Shown here: piece after piece, positions 28,881 to 37,933 of the stretch | Numbering within the stretch: the stretch's first letter is position 1 | Layout of the letters: the number at the start of each line of letters is the position of its first letter | NCBI RefSeq assembly: GCF_001262015.1 | Contig: NZ_CP012074.1 | Span: 392,501 to 456,500, forward strand | DNA length: 64,000 bases | Direction: 5' to 3' | Origin: Prevotella fusca JCM 17724 | Lineage (GTDB): Bacteria; Bacteroidota; Bacteroidia; Bacteroidales; Bacteroidaceae | Notes under the pieces: generated by a model | Database searches by the model: none | The model's input: the letters and a program-made list of their open reading frames with translations, nothing else | Told to the model about the DNA's origin: nothing | Translations under genes and position numbers: made by a program

Positions 28881-29016
28881 TATTAACTTTGCATGAAAGA
28901 CCGTACTGCACATGTCTTAGAGGCTGGTTTTCCCCAATGGATATTTTATCATTATTGCTTGCTTGCCCCATTGCCATTGCTTGCACATACGGTTTATCTA
29001 TTATGCAAAGTTAATA
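28881..29016. repeat. 14-bp inverted repeats, each holding a -7 box, in front of holA
   Basis: TATTAACTTTGCAT (28881-28894) is matched perfectly by its reverse complement ATGCAAAGTTAATA (29003-29016), 108 bases apart. Each arm contains TAACTTTG, one on each strand, so two promoters would face each other. A 14-bp perfect match in so short a stretch is unlikely to be chance, but whether the segment inverts is not known. Confidence 0.55.
28884..28891 (+). promoter_or_regulatory. -7 box driving holA
   Basis: TAACTTTG would start transcription near 28897 and give a leader of about 130 bases. The leader includes an open frame of 62 codons from 28893 that overlaps the holA start; I do not consider that frame a gene. 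Confidence 0.55.
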
Positions 29017-29025
29017 AAAAAGTAA

Positions 29026-30051
29026 ATGCCAGCAAAGCAAGGACCAACATTTCAGAGTATAATGCAGGATCTGAAGAATAGGAATTTTGCTCCCATTTAT
29101 ATGTTGATGGGGGAGGAATCCTATTATATTGATCAGATTTCCAGCTATATTGCAGACCATGTTCTTTCTCCAGAAGAGCGTGATTTCAATCAGACAATCT
29201 GCTTCGGATCGGATATTACAGCTGTTCAGATAGCTGATATGGCACGCCGTTATCCAATGATGGCAGAGTATCAGGTGATTATTGTCAAGGAAGCACAGAA
29301 TGTCCGTTCTTTAGAAGCTCTGGAGAAGTATCTCAAAAATCCCGTAAAATCAACCATCCTTGTGTGGTGTCATAAAAACGGGAAAATTGATGCACGTAAG
29401 AAAGCTGTCGGATTAGCACAGGTTGCAGGTGTCGTGTTTGAAAGCAAGAAGTTGCGCGACTACCAGCTGCCAGATTTCATCCAAAATTATCTGAAGCAGA
29501 AGAATGTCAGCATTGAGTCAAAGGCATGTCAGATGATAGCTGATCATATCGGTGCTGATCTTAGCCGGTTAACATCCGAACTGGATAAGGTTCTGATTTC
29601 TCTTCCAGCAGACAATCTTCGGGTAACACCAGATGTGGTGGAGAAGGAGATAGGGGTTAGTAAAGACTTCAATGCATTTGAACTTAGAAATGCCATCGTT
29701 CAGAAAGATTGTTTTAAGGCAAATCAGATTGTGAAATATTTTGACAATAATCCTAAAGCAGGCTCTCTTTATTCTTTCCTTCCGTTGCTTTTTTCTTATT
29801 TTCAAAACCTGATGATAGTTCATTATGCTCCCCGGAAAAACTCTGAGCAGGAGATTGCAGGTGCTTTGGATTTACGTAATACATGGGGCGCAAAAGATTT
29901 TATGACGGGTCTGAGGAACTATTCCGCTCGTAAAACGATGGATATAATTTCCAAGATTCGGGATATAGATGGCAAGAGTAAAGGGCTGGATAATCCTAAT
30001 ACTAGTGCAGGGGATTTGATGAAAGAGCTTATTTTCTTTATTCTTCATTAA
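29026..30051 (+). CDS. holA: DNA polymerase III subunit delta
   Basis: This 341-residue protein matches HolA, the clamp-loader subunit that opens the sliding clamp. The N-terminal domain has APIYMLMGEESYYIDQIS in the usual place, followed by VIIVKEAQNVRSLEALEKYL and ILVWCHKNGKIDARKK. The helical middle and C-terminal domains contain LSRLTSELDKVLISL, the signature region of the family, and FNAFELRNAIVQKD. It is a core replication gene, complete, and ends 9 bases before a strong terminator. Confidence 0.93.
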   Translation: MPAKQGPTFQSIMQDLKNRNFAPIYMLMGEESYYIDQISSYIADHVLSPEERDFNQTICFGSDITAVQIADMARRYPMMAEYQVIIVKEAQNVRSLEALEKYLKNPVKSTILVWCHKNGKIDARKKAVGLAQVAGVVFESKKLRDYQLPDFIQNYLKQKNVSIESKACQMIADHIGADLSRLTSELDKVLISLPADNLRVTPDVVEKEIGVSKDFNAFELRNAIVQKDCFKANQIVKYFDNNPKAGSLYSFLPLLFSYFQNLMIVHYAPRKNSEQEIAGALDLRNTWGAKDFMTGLRNYSARKTMDIISKIRDIDGKSKGLDNPNTSAGDLMKELIFFILH

Positions 30052-30059
30052 AAAACAGA

Positions 30060-30099
30060 GGGATTTTGGTGCTTTCAGGGCATCAAAATCCCCTTTTCT
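30060..30099 (+). terminator. holA terminator
   Basis: The stem GGGATTTTGGTGC (30060-30072) pairs with GCATCAAAATCCC (30080-30092) with one bulge, and is followed by CTTTTCTT. Confidence 0.85.
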
Positions 30100-30739
30100 T
30101 ATCAGAAAACATATAATTTTAATCTAAAAGGAGCGCTTTGAAAAAGGTGCTTTTTTTGTGTTTCTTATTGAGTAGTAGGGGAGTTAGCGCATTTCATCAT
30201 CGTCATTTTTCGCATATTTCAAAGTCTCTTTCCTCCCGTTCATAAATACTTTAAGCACGCTAAAAATGGCTGTTTCATCAAAACTGTGATTTATAATTCA
30301 CATTTATTATCTTTTTTAAATGTAAACAGCAGTAATTGTTTCTTGATAGTTTTTGTTTACGTTTGTAAATATAATGAGTGTATCTAAAAGAATAAAAGCG
30401 CACATACAAATATTAATTTTGATAATAAAATCTATATATATAGGTTGCTAAACCTAAATGGATTTTTATACACTTCACGCAATACCTATGTAATCCTATA
30501 TATACCAGTTATTTATGTATAAAGTATATTGCTTTTGAATCAATGTTTACTTAAAAATTGCCCTAATTATTGTATATATCCCATTTTTACGTTTGTACAT
30601 TAGATATAAGGTGCTTTTTAGCCAGTAAATTACGCTTTTTGCTTAATTAATTGATATTATCTTATACAGAAGTGTATATTTTGTTTTGCAAATGTATATA
30701 CTACTTGCACACTTCTGTGCCTTTTGTTTTGTAAAATGT

Positions 30740-30796
30740 AAATATCAAAACAAAGATATACAAACGTATGTTAGCATAAACATTGTTTTGATATTT
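30740..30796. promoter_or_regulatory. 13-bp inverted repeat, candidate operator of the XRE gene
   Basis: AAATATCAAAACA (30740-30752) is repeated perfectly in reverse complement at 30784-30796. The right arm sits at the -33 region of the promoter below, a natural place for autorepression by the XRE protein. Confidence 0.5.
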
Positions 30797-30809
30797 AAAA
30801 TATTATGTT

Positions 30810-30817
30810 TACCTTTG
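30810..30817 (+). promoter_or_regulatory. -7 box of the XRE gene
   Basis: TACCTTTG lies 72 bases before ATG 30889. Confidence 0.6.
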
Positions 30818-30888
30818 TAAAGTTCTTAGAGAAGTGGGCAAACAGCTTTCAGACTCCTCTATTTAGTAACAAACGATAGTATTTTTAT

Positions 30889-31359
30889 ATGAAAGATAGA
30901 ATCAGACAGCTCATGGAGAGTCAGCACATGACTCAGCAAACCTTCTCAGATTTCATAGGAATCTCATCTGCATCTCTCAGCAGTATTTTTACAGGAAGAA
31001 CAAAACCGACTCTAAATACTGTTGAGGCAATCAGAAGTAAGTTCACCAAGATTAATCTTGATTGGCTTATGTATGGACAAGGACCTATGTTTAGAGATCA
31101 GGTTGCTGACCTTAATTCTTCTACGGGAGAGTCTGGAGTGATGCAACCTGGAGTTGCTGAGGGCGCACTTGATTTCTCTTATCCTACTACTCCACCCCAA
31201 GCAGGTGCGGAACAGGTAAGCTCTCCATACTGTGATAATATGTATAAAAGCCCATCTCGTGCAGAGGTAAAGTATATTGACAAACCGCAACGACGCATCA
31301 CAGAGATTCGTATCTTCTTTGATGATCAGACATGGGAAACTTTTGTTCCCAAGAAATAA
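30889..31359 (+). CDS. XRE-family helix-turn-helix regulator
   Basis: This 156-residue protein has an N-terminal Cro/CI-type HTH (residues 1-62: MTQQTFSDFIGISSASLSSI, then FTGRTKPTLNTVEAIRSKF). It continues with NLDWLMYGQGPMF, a hallmark of a Bacteroidota regulator group with this domain and a low-complexity linker. The C-terminal part ends with a beta-like RITEIRIFFDDQTWETFVPK segment. Targets are unknown. The 13-bp dyad overlapping its promoter suggests self-regulation. A perfect terminator follows. Confidence 0.85.
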   Translation: MKDRIRQLMESQHMTQQTFSDFIGISSASLSSIFTGRTKPTLNTVEAIRSKFTKINLDWLMYGQGPMFRDQVADLNSSTGESGVMQPGVAEGALDFSYPTTPPQAGAEQVSSPYCDNMYKSPSRAEVKYIDKPQRRITEIRIFFDDQTWETFVPKK

Positions 31360-31393
31360 GTCTTTGAAATGTGAATTTGATATTCATAGTATA

Positions 31394-31435
31394 GCACTCG
31401 GAAGTTTGTAAACGTATTAATTAACTTCCGAGTGC
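31394..31435 (+). terminator. Terminator of the XRE gene
   Basis: The 13-bp perfect stem GCACTCGGAAGTT (31394-31406) pairs with AACTTCCGAGTGC (31423-31435). The run after it is A-rich rather than T-rich, so termination strength is uncertain. Confidence 0.65.
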
Positions 31436-31707
31436 AAAGTTAGATTGGATGTCTCTTAAAACGATTTCTATGTAGGGTACAATACCCCATAAGAAACTAT
31501 GTAGCCCTTCTTACAAGCCTTTGTTCCTATTTTGATGTATTTGCTCTTACTATAAGAATAGATGTTTATAGCACGCAAACGGACTTTAAAGCCACAATGT
31601 CTTTTCCCTTATTAATACTACTGGTTTCTTACGGCTTTTTCCATCCATAGTTTGGAGTGAAACGATTGACTTAAACTAAAGTGCTTACTTACAAATCTAC
31701 TTTTAAT

Positions 31708-32093
31708 TTAGTTTGCTGTCATTTTAACATTTCGTATAAACTCATTGTAAACTAAATAGTTAGATACTTTATGCGGATGACAGTAGTGACAGGAAAGTGT
31801 AATTCTATGGAGTCGTATGTTGGTACCGGACTGTTTACTTAAACTTGATAAAGCAACCATATAGTGTCTTGTCGTCTCTTTTCTTACTCTTTGAGTCATA
31901 TATAGAGTGTCTTGTTCAATTTCGTTTCATACTTATTCCTATCATGTTCCAAATCTATAATGAATGATATACTACTCGAAATGTCGGATAAACTATTATT
32001 TTCGCTCAGTATAATTTGGTAACTCAAAGAACAATCTAAGCTGAATATGCAAGATTGCTCAAAGCAGGCAGAGATGAAGGCAAGATGACACAA
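31708..32093 (-). pseudogene. Possible frameshifted small gene, unrecognised
   Basis: Two minus-strand frames overlap at about 31890. The first (from near 32093) ends LEHDRNKYETKLNKTLYI, and the second begins MTQRVRKETTRHYMVALSSL. The join lies in TATATATG, where loss of one TA would fuse them into about 125 residues. The charged, helical character suggests a decayed gene, but I recognise no family and the frames may be chance. The rest of the gap 31436-32208 shows nothing else. Confidence 0.25.
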
Positions 32094-32208
32094 GCTATCA
32101 GTTAAGACATGATTGCTGAAGGGATTTCATATTTTCAAACTAAAAAAATATCTGGAAAACCCATTCTTTTGTTAGTTTACGTATTTTAATGCTTTGTTTA
32201 TAATAGAC

Positions 32209-33588
32209 TCAAAAATCTATTTCTGTACACTGAATTACTCCTACCATCTCGTTAGATATTGAAAGTATATTGTCTACAATCAGTTTCTTATTCCCATCTA
32301 TGTTAAATGTTATGTAATACGGTTGTCCATTATATTGTATGTAGTTTGCTTTTGTAATAAAACTTTTATCTAAGGCAAAGCTGCTCAACAAACGTATTAT
32401 CTCCTCATTTGGTTTTATCTTTTGGATAACTTTTGGCATATTATTTCTCTTTACTCCCAATCTGCTTAATATGGCAAGGATTTTAACAAGAGGTGTATCC
32501 GATAAAAACTGCACATCATCAGTTATTTTTACCACTTCTTTTCTATAGGAATTTGTAAACCCATCAAGTACTCTAACGATGTCTCTTACAGAGAGTTCTA
32601 AATTCTTTATCTCATCTGTTAAAGTTTCAAACATTGTTTCTCTGTCTATTCCGCATTCGTGATAGATATGTTCACTCAATCTCAATCGTGCTGTTTCTGT
32701 TATAGAATATTCAAAAATACGTTTAGAGATAAATTTACTGATATATCCCTTATAATTATAATTTCCATAGAACTTCTCGTAAATAGCCTTAGTAGCTTCT
32801 GCATCCATGACAAAAATGATTTTCTTAAATCCAAATTTATTTGGAAGTTGGTCTAAAGGCTTCTCTGTGCCATCTTCTATTATGTTCTGGTCACTTAATA
32901 GATATTGCCTGTCTATGTGGGCAGAGAAGATGTTGAGGATTCTGAACAAGTGTGCAGGGTCAATACGGTCAAGATCTTCTATGATGAGGACGGGTGTTTT
33001 TCCTTTCTCAGCAGTAATGCTTTTAGCAATGAGCCAGCTGATAGGGTCTAACTCGTAGATACTACCAGCTTCGTTATTGAAACGCCCAATATAGTTCACC
33101 CCTTCTTTAAAACTATTATTGTTGATTTCTTCTTTGAAACCCTTAAATTTCTGATATTGCTTGATGATCGTTTCTGCAAGTGCTGTTACGCCCCTTAATA
33201 CCACTTGGTATTGCGCCATTGTCCCAATGAGTGATGGAGCAAATTTCATACAGTCCCGTATGATGTCAAACGTATTGTTACAGAGGTACCATTGGAATGC
33301 GATAGGGTTCGGAATCTCTATACCTGGTTTAATTTTTTCGTTGAGAAGCAGTTGGAATAGCAGGTCTCTTTTTATGTACTCAATTATCTGTTCGTTTGGA
33401 GCAATCTGATAGTTGACAGGGTATAAAGTATAGAAGTCGTATTCATCTTGGTATTTTTCCTTGAATTGTTTTAGGAACTCTGTTTTACCATCACCGAATC
33501 TTGCTGAAAAGATAGTTCTGTCTATAGTAGCTTCGTTCAAATGATGGTAGAAATCTTCTAACTCTTTGGTTATATCTATTTTTTCCAT
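32209..33588 (-). CDS. KAP-family P-loop NTPase
   Basis: This 459-residue protein has a Walker A motif at residues 29-36 (ARFGDGKT) and a Walker B motif at 200-210 (LIIEDLDRID), the order and spacing of KAP-type STAND-like NTPases. A downstream IIFVMDAEATKAIYEKFYG block and a helical C-terminus (about 300-459) complete it. No clear membrane segments are seen in the insert between the Walker motifs, unlike many KAP proteins. The family is repeatedly found in phage-defence and genetic-conflict settings. The gene stands alone in an AT-rich accessory gap with its own promoter, so a defence role is plausible but inferred. Confidence 0.8.
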   Translation of the reverse strand: MEKIDITKELEDFYHHLNEATIDRTIFSARFGDGKTEFLKQFKEKYQDEYDFYTLYPVNYQIAPNEQIIEYIKRDLLFQLLLNEKIKPGIEIPNPIAFQWYLCNNTFDIIRDCMKFAPSLIGTMAQYQVVLRGVTALAETIIKQYQKFKGFKEEINNNSFKEGVNYIGRFNNEAGSIYELDPISWLIAKSITAEKGKTPVLIIEDLDRIDPAHLFRILNIFSAHIDRQYLLSDQNIIEDGTEKPLDQLPNKFGFKKIIFVMDAEATKAIYEKFYGNYNYKGYISKFISKRIFEYSITETARLRLSEHIYHECGIDRETMFETLTDEIKNLELSVRDIVRVLDGFTNSYRKEVVKITDDVQFLSDTPLVKILAILSRLGVKRNNMPKVIQKIKPNEEIIRLLSSFALDKSFITKANYIQYNGQPYYITFNIDGNKKLIVDNILSISNEMVGVIQCTEIDF

Positions 33589-33755
33589 AAGTTTATGTTT
33601 TTATCAGGTGTTGACCTTGAGTTCGTAATGTTTTGATTTAAGTGTTGTTATAAGTGTTTGAGGGAGACAGAATATTGCCCCTTTATTTAGTCATGTTGCA
33701 GAAATTTATTGACTTTGTGTTGAGATAAAAGAATTAAACTATGCAACCGACAAGG

Positions 33756-33763
33756 CAAAAGTA
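33756..33763 (-). promoter_or_regulatory. -7 box of the KAP NTPase gene
   Basis: TACTTTTG on the minus strand lies about 170 bases before the start. It is the best match in the upstream gap. Confidence 0.4.
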
Positions 33764-34019
33764 CAAAGAAAATCCGATAATCTCACCCCCTTTTAGAGGA
33801 ATATTTCCTGTAATGGAGAAGTTTGAGTAGGCTGGTAAGCCTAATTGTCAATCAGACATTCGGATAAGTGGTTTATCATCAAGCTAATGCAATAGTGAGA
33901 TATTCCGTACCATTATAGATTGTCTACTTCTGTGGAGGCGCATTTTGGTAAGACTTGCTTTTAGCTATATAACTCCTTCCAGACAATAAATTACGTGCTT
34001 TTTAGAGTTATATTCTGAG
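33764..34019. other. Gene-free stretch between the KAP gene and repeat copy b
   Basis: No open frame, terminator or promoter stands out here. Confidence 0.5.
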
Positions 34020-34160
34020 ATATTTAGCCCTTAGCACGATTGGTGCTTACCATCAGCACCACGTGTGTTAGCTACTAACACATTATGTGCTGGGTTATAG
34101 TACATAGACTGAGAAGCGTAAGATTGTTTCTTTCTGATTATATATTGTAAGGTGTTAATT
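34020..34160 (+). repeat. Dispersed intergenic repeat, copy b (core 34033-34047)
   Basis: The core AGCACGATTGGTGCT and the following TTACCATCAGCACCACGTGT match copies a, c and d, but this copy is shorter and more worn. A stop codon interrupts the peptide frame seen in the other copies. Confidence 0.6.
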
Positions 34161-34258
34161 CCATTGTTAATGCGATAGATGTTTATGGAAAGCACTCGTT
34201 TTGGAAGGATTTATTTCTGTTTTTTACCTCAATCAGCTTATAATCGGGATATTTTATC

Positions 34259-34266
34259 TATATTTG
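34259..34266 (+). promoter_or_regulatory. -7 box of the pyrK-pyrD operon
   Basis: TATATTTG gives a leader of roughly 190 bases before the pyrK start, long enough for leader-based control, although no attenuator hairpin is obvious. Confidence 0.5.
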
Positions 34267-34460
34267 CATAAAATATGCTGCACTCGGCAAATAGAGGTTG
34301 TATCTGAATGCAGGGACGTGCAGGGTGTGCGTTCGGGAGCAATGTTCCAATTGTTAACACACGAGCCGTGTTTCCAGTGGATTACTGTGGATGACAATTC
34401 TGATACATGCCAGTCTGCCTTTACTTGCAGTATTTGCATGGTATTAAAAAGCAAAGCAAG

Positions 34461-35237
34461 ATGAAGAAGTATGTCCTCGACTTGAAGGTATCTTCCGTGG
34501 AGCGTGTCAATGCAAGGAATGTCCTTATTAAGCTGACAGACGACAAGCCCCTTCCAGAGATGCTTCCCGGTCAGTTTGTAGAGGTGAGAGTGGACGGCTC
34601 GCCTTCTACTTTTCTTCGCCGTCCTATTTCCATTAATTTCGTTGATAGTGACCGTAATGAGTTGTGGCTGCTTGTTGCAACTGTAGGAGAAGGTACGCGC
34701 ACGCTCGCACGTCTACACGAGGGAGACATATTGAATTGTGTTCTTCCTTTGGGCAATACATTTACGCCTTTGTCTCATCCTGCAGAGCGTATTCTGCTTG
34801 TTGGCGGTGGTGTCGGCGTTGCCCCATTGCTCTATTTCGGTAAACAAATCAAGGAAGCTGGTGGAAGTCCTGTCTTTTTGTTAGGTGCCCGCACAGCAGC
34901 CGATTTGGCAGAGGTTTCACTTTTCGAGAAGTATGGAAAGGTATGCATAACTACGGAGGATGGCTCTGCGGGGGAGAAGGGCTTTGTCACAAATCACCCT
35001 GTTCTCTCCACGGAGTGTTTTGACCGTATCTCCACCTGTGGTCCTAAGCCAATGATGGTGGCTGTGGCACGTTACGCTCATCAGAAGTCCATTCCTTGTG
35101 AGGCATCCTTGGAGAACATGATGGCATGTGGGGTCGGTGCTTGCCTTTGCTGTGTGGAGAAAACCACAGAAGGTAATCTCTGTGTCTGCAAAGAAGGACC
35201 AGTCTTCGATACCCGACGGTTGTTGTGGGGCGAATAA
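34461..35237 (+). CDS. pyrK: Dihydroorotate dehydrogenase B electron-transfer subunit
   Basis: From ATG 34461 (MKKYVLDLKVSSVERVN) the protein has 258 residues; an upstream in-frame ATG lies in non-conserved leader sequence. It has the FAD-binding motif RRPISI (54-59), the NAD-binding glycine loop LLVGGGVGVAP (112-122), and four cysteines for the 2Fe-2S cluster (C223, C228, C231, C243). It passes electrons from the PyrD FMN to NAD+ in pyrimidine synthesis. The partner pyrD follows 170 bases downstream. Confidence 0.92.
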   Translation: MKKYVLDLKVSSVERVNARNVLIKLTDDKPLPEMLPGQFVEVRVDGSPSTFLRRPISINFVDSDRNELWLLVATVGEGTRTLARLHEGDILNCVLPLGNTFTPLSHPAERILLVGGGVGVAPLLYFGKQIKEAGGSPVFLLGARTAADLAEVSLFEKYGKVCITTEDGSAGEKGFVTNHPVLSTECFDRISTCGPKPMMVAVARYAHQKSIPCEASLENMMACGVGACLCCVEKTTEGNLCVCKEGPVFDTRRLLWGE

Positions 35238-35407
35238 GGTGGATGGAAAAGGTCAGGATTATCTGATTTATTAGAGCCGGTTAGTTGGGTTAGTTCGATT
35301 ATCCTGACAGGGCAAATAAGGATGATTCTACAGAAGAAAGAACTTTATGTGGAGACAGTAAACCTTATGAGTTAAGGTGTAATAATGTAAAAAAAGATGA
35401 TTGTAGT

Positions 35408-36316
35408 ATGGCTGATTTAAATGTAAAGATAAATAACTTACATCTCAAGAACCCTGTAATGACAGCCAGTGGCACGTTTGGTTATGGATTGGAGTTTGCT
35501 GATTTCGTGCCGTTGGAAGAGATAGGAGGTATCATTGTCAAGGGAACGACGCTGAAGCCACGTGAGGGGAATGACTATCCACGTATGGTGGAGACGCCTC
35601 AGGGAATGCTTAATTGTGTGGGCTTACAGAATAAGGGAGTGGATTATTTCATCGAACACATCTATCCCGAGATAAAGGGTATTGACACTAATATGATAGT
35701 CAATGTGAGCGGAAATTCCCCCGAATCGTATGCTGAGACGGCTGAGAGGCTCGATGCCCTGGATGGTATTCCTGCCATTGAGGTCAATATCTCCTGTCCT
35801 AACGTGAAAGAAGGCGGTATGTCGTTCGGTGTTACCTGTTCCGGTGCCGCTTCTATAGTGAAAGCTGTTCGCCAACATTATCATAAGACAATGATTGTGA
35901 AGCTCTCTCCCAATGTCACGGACATTGCCAGTATAGCACGTGTCTGTGAGGATGAAGGTGCCGATTCTGTATCTCTGATTAATACTTTGATGGGCATGGC
36001 GATTGATATTGAGCGTCGTTGTCCGAAGCTGAGCATCCGTACTGGTGGACTGAGTGGTCCTGCCGTAAAGCCTGTAGCTGTCCGCATGGTCAATGATGTT
36101 GCAAAGGCAGTTAAGATACCTGTTATTGGTCTGGGTGGAATTTCCACAGCTGAGGATGCCATCGAGTTCCTTATGGCAGGAGCTACCGCTATCCAGATAG
36201 GAACTGCAAACTTCATTGATCCGCAGGTTACGATTAAGGTGCGTGATGGTATTAATGGCTGGCTCGATCGTCATGGTTGTAAGTCAGTCACGGAAATCAT
36301 TAACTGCCTCGCATAG
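35408..36316 (+). CDS. pyrD: Dihydroorotate dehydrogenase B catalytic subunit (class 1B)
   Basis: This 302-residue TIM-barrel flavoprotein starts [30 protein letters not shown] and [14 protein letters not shown] are family signatures. The active-site base is C130 in [12 protein letters not shown], cysteine being typical of class 1. [20 protein letters not shown] and AIQIGTANF bind the FMN phosphate. It oxidises dihydroorotate to orotate in the cytoplasm together with PyrK. It lies in the same direction and probably the same operon as pyrK, with a small membrane protein gene 18 bases after it. Confidence 0.95.
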   Translation: MADLNVKINNLHLKNPVMTASGTFGYGLEFADFVPLEEIGGIIVKGTTLKPREGNDYPRMVETPQGMLNCVGLQNKGVDYFIEHIYPEIKGIDTNMIVNVSGNSPESYAETAERLDALDGIPAIEVNISCPNVKEGGMSFGVTCSGAASIVKAVRQHYHKTMIVKLSPNVTDIASIARVCEDEGADSVSLINTLMGMAIDIERRCPKLSIRTGGLSGPAVKPVAVRMVNDVAKAVKIPVIGLGGISTAEDAIEFLMAGATAIQIGTANFIDPQVTIKVRDGINGWLDRHGCKSVTEIINCLA

Positions 36317-36334
36317 GTTATGTAAAGATATATA

Positions 36335-36730
36335 ATGAGTAGGGGCTGGTTCACGATTTTTGATTTGATTTATTTCACAGGTGAGTGGTTGGATGAACAT
36401 TATCATAGCCTCCGTGGCGTTGATGGAGTAGGACTTGTTTTCTTAGGCACCATGTTCGCATTGATCGCTTGTCTGGGATATTTGAATACTTCTTTATTCC
36501 ATCTGACAGGCTGGCGGGAGAATGTCGTCATGTATATGTCATTAGTGTTGCTCTATCTGATAGTATATTACGTGTACAAGGTGCGAGGGCGTCACGGTCG
36601 CGTGATGGCTCATTATCGTGGTTCCATCTATGATTCTCCCCCTGTCCACTTGATGGTTTTCTTAGGGTGGATGTTTGTTCCTGTTATACTTATCTTGTTG
36701 GTTAGGGAAGTCTACGGTAAGCAGTTTTAA
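36335..36730 (+). CDS. Small integral membrane protein, unrecognised
   Basis: This 131-residue protein has three likely membrane helices: GVGLVFLGTMFALIACLGYL (about 31-50), VVMYMSLVLLYLIVYYVYKV (about 64-83) and VHLMVFLGWMFVPVILILLV (about 104-123). An arginine-rich loop (VRGRHGRVMAHYRG) separates helices 2 and 3. I recognise no family. It starts 18 bases after pyrD and may be translated from the same transcript. Confidence 0.6.
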   Translation: MSRGWFTIFDLIYFTGEWLDEHYHSLRGVDGVGLVFLGTMFALIACLGYLNTSLFHLTGWRENVVMYMSLVLLYLIVYYVYKVRGRHGRVMAHYRGSIYDSPPVHLMVFLGWMFVPVILILLVREVYGKQF

Positions 36731-36916
36731 CGTCATCAGCTGTCCATTATGTGACTTCGCTTTTGAACCAGTGTCGTGAACCTATGAAAGGTATGAGGAA
36801 AAGGGCGGGCTGTTCTGCATAGGTAGTGTTTGTTTATCCTTGGTGGTTAACCCGTTCAGTGTGCAATGAGAGCGTGCTATATAAATTTGTTTCATGGTTA
36901 TAAAAGGTTATATTGA

Positions 36917-37480
36917 ATGAATAAGATGTTGTTGGTAGTCGACCCACAGGTCGACTTTATCAGTGGTTCACTTCCTGTAAAAGGTGCTGCCGGGGCGATG
37001 GATGCGTTGGCAGAGTTTGTAAGGGTGTATGGTGATGGATATGCTGTGAAGATTGTTACTTCAGACTGGCATCCTTATCATCACAGTTCTTTTGCTGAAG
37101 AAGGTGGACAATGGCCGCGTCATTGCGTACAACATTCAGTTGGTGCGGCGATATGGGAGACATTGTTGGTAGCTCTTAATGAGTCAAAGGGAGGTTTTAC
37201 CTTGTTGTATAAGGGCGACAGCATCCAGAAGGACGAGTATTCTATTATGCAGAATGAGGAGTCAGCTGGTATTTTAAATCAGTTGATAAGGGCGTTGAAG
37301 ATAGATCAGATTGATGTATGCGGCCTGGCAGGAAACATCTGTGTGCTGAATACTGCAAAGGATTTAAGGGATATGGTAGGGAGTACAAGGCTGAACATTC
37401 TCGAGTCCTATTCCCCCTCTTTGGATGACGGGTCGGCTTTGAGAGCATTTATGTCAACCTTAAATCCAAAGGTCATTTGA
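36917..37480 (+). CDS. pncA: Nicotinamidase / isochorismatase-family hydrolase
   Basis: This 187-residue protein has the family catalytic triad D9 (LVVDPQVDF), K99 (LLYKGDS) and C142 (AGNICVLNT). The metal-site residues D50 and H52 (TSDWHPYHHSSF) are present, with H69 in WPRHC. This combination is typical of nicotinamidase, which converts nicotinamide to nicotinate for NAD salvage; other isochorismatase-fold amidases are possible. Length is normal. It stands alone after a 186-base gap in which no clear promoter was identified. Confidence 0.85.
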   Translation: MNKMLLVVDPQVDFISGSLPVKGAAGAMDALAEFVRVYGDGYAVKIVTSDWHPYHHSSFAEEGGQWPRHCVQHSVGAAIWETLLVALNESKGGFTLLYKGDSIQKDEYSIMQNEESAGILNQLIRALKIDQIDVCGLAGNICVLNTAKDLRDMVGSTRLNILESYSPSLDDGSALRAFMSTLNPKVI

Positions 37481-37499
37481 TGTTCTCACCACTCCAAGA

Positions 37500-37870
37500 T
37501 GCTGCGAAAAGCTATCGAGTAAGTAGAGAAAAAACACCCCTTTTGTAAGAATAAAATCAATCGCAGAAAATTACAGATGCTTAATTGCATCGCAACTAAG
37601 CCTTAATTGACGTGCAACTAAGGCTTAACTGGAGGCTTAAAGGGCGTTAGTTAGAACGTAATTTGGCACTGATAATTTTCTGTTTTGTAATCAGCTGATA
37701 GCCTGATGGTTGCACGCTTGGCGTTTTGTGGTGTTTGTTTGTGATAAAAAAGTTTTTCCAGTATATTGTGTAAAGATATTTCGTTGCCTCAAATCAGTTG
37801 TTCAAGAACCGTTTTCGTATTCTTGAAAGGTCTTCATGCGCCTGCACGGTGACGAATGTCAGTTTTCTTA
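37500..37870. repeat. Intergenic repeat family 2, copy A, holding a 22-bp-period array
   Basis: It aligns with about 48210-48450 and 48800-48900 (words such as CTGATAATTTT, CTGATAG, CAAATCAGTTGTT and GTGACGAATGT). The tandem part has four units starting at 37581, 37603, 37625 and 37647, exactly 22 bp apart, the third reading TTAACTGGAGGCTTAAAGGG plus CG. This occupies the gap between pncA and aroC, and no gene is seen. Confidence 0.65.
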
Positions 37871-37933
37871 TTAAGAATAACAAAAGGTAATTTGTGGCAG
37901 TCAGCTTTTCTGTTCTCCACTGACTGTTCTGGG

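Larger units (their letters stand above)
30100..30888. other. AT-rich gene-free stretch upstream of the XRE regulator
   Basis: No frame of convincing length is seen. The stretch contains many TTTGTAAA / TTTACAA-like words and runs of TATATA. The last 150 bases hold the inverted repeat and promoter of the XRE gene. Composition is far more AT-rich than the flanking holA, which suggests acquired or unconstrained DNA. Confidence 0.6.

Noticed and set aside
28893..29081. A 62-codon frame in the holA leader
   Set aside because: It overlaps the holA start, has an improbable composition, and begins within a few bases of the predicted transcription start.
34201..34464. An 87-codon frame before pyrK
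   Set aside because: It spans the pyrK promoter and leader, and no family features were seen.
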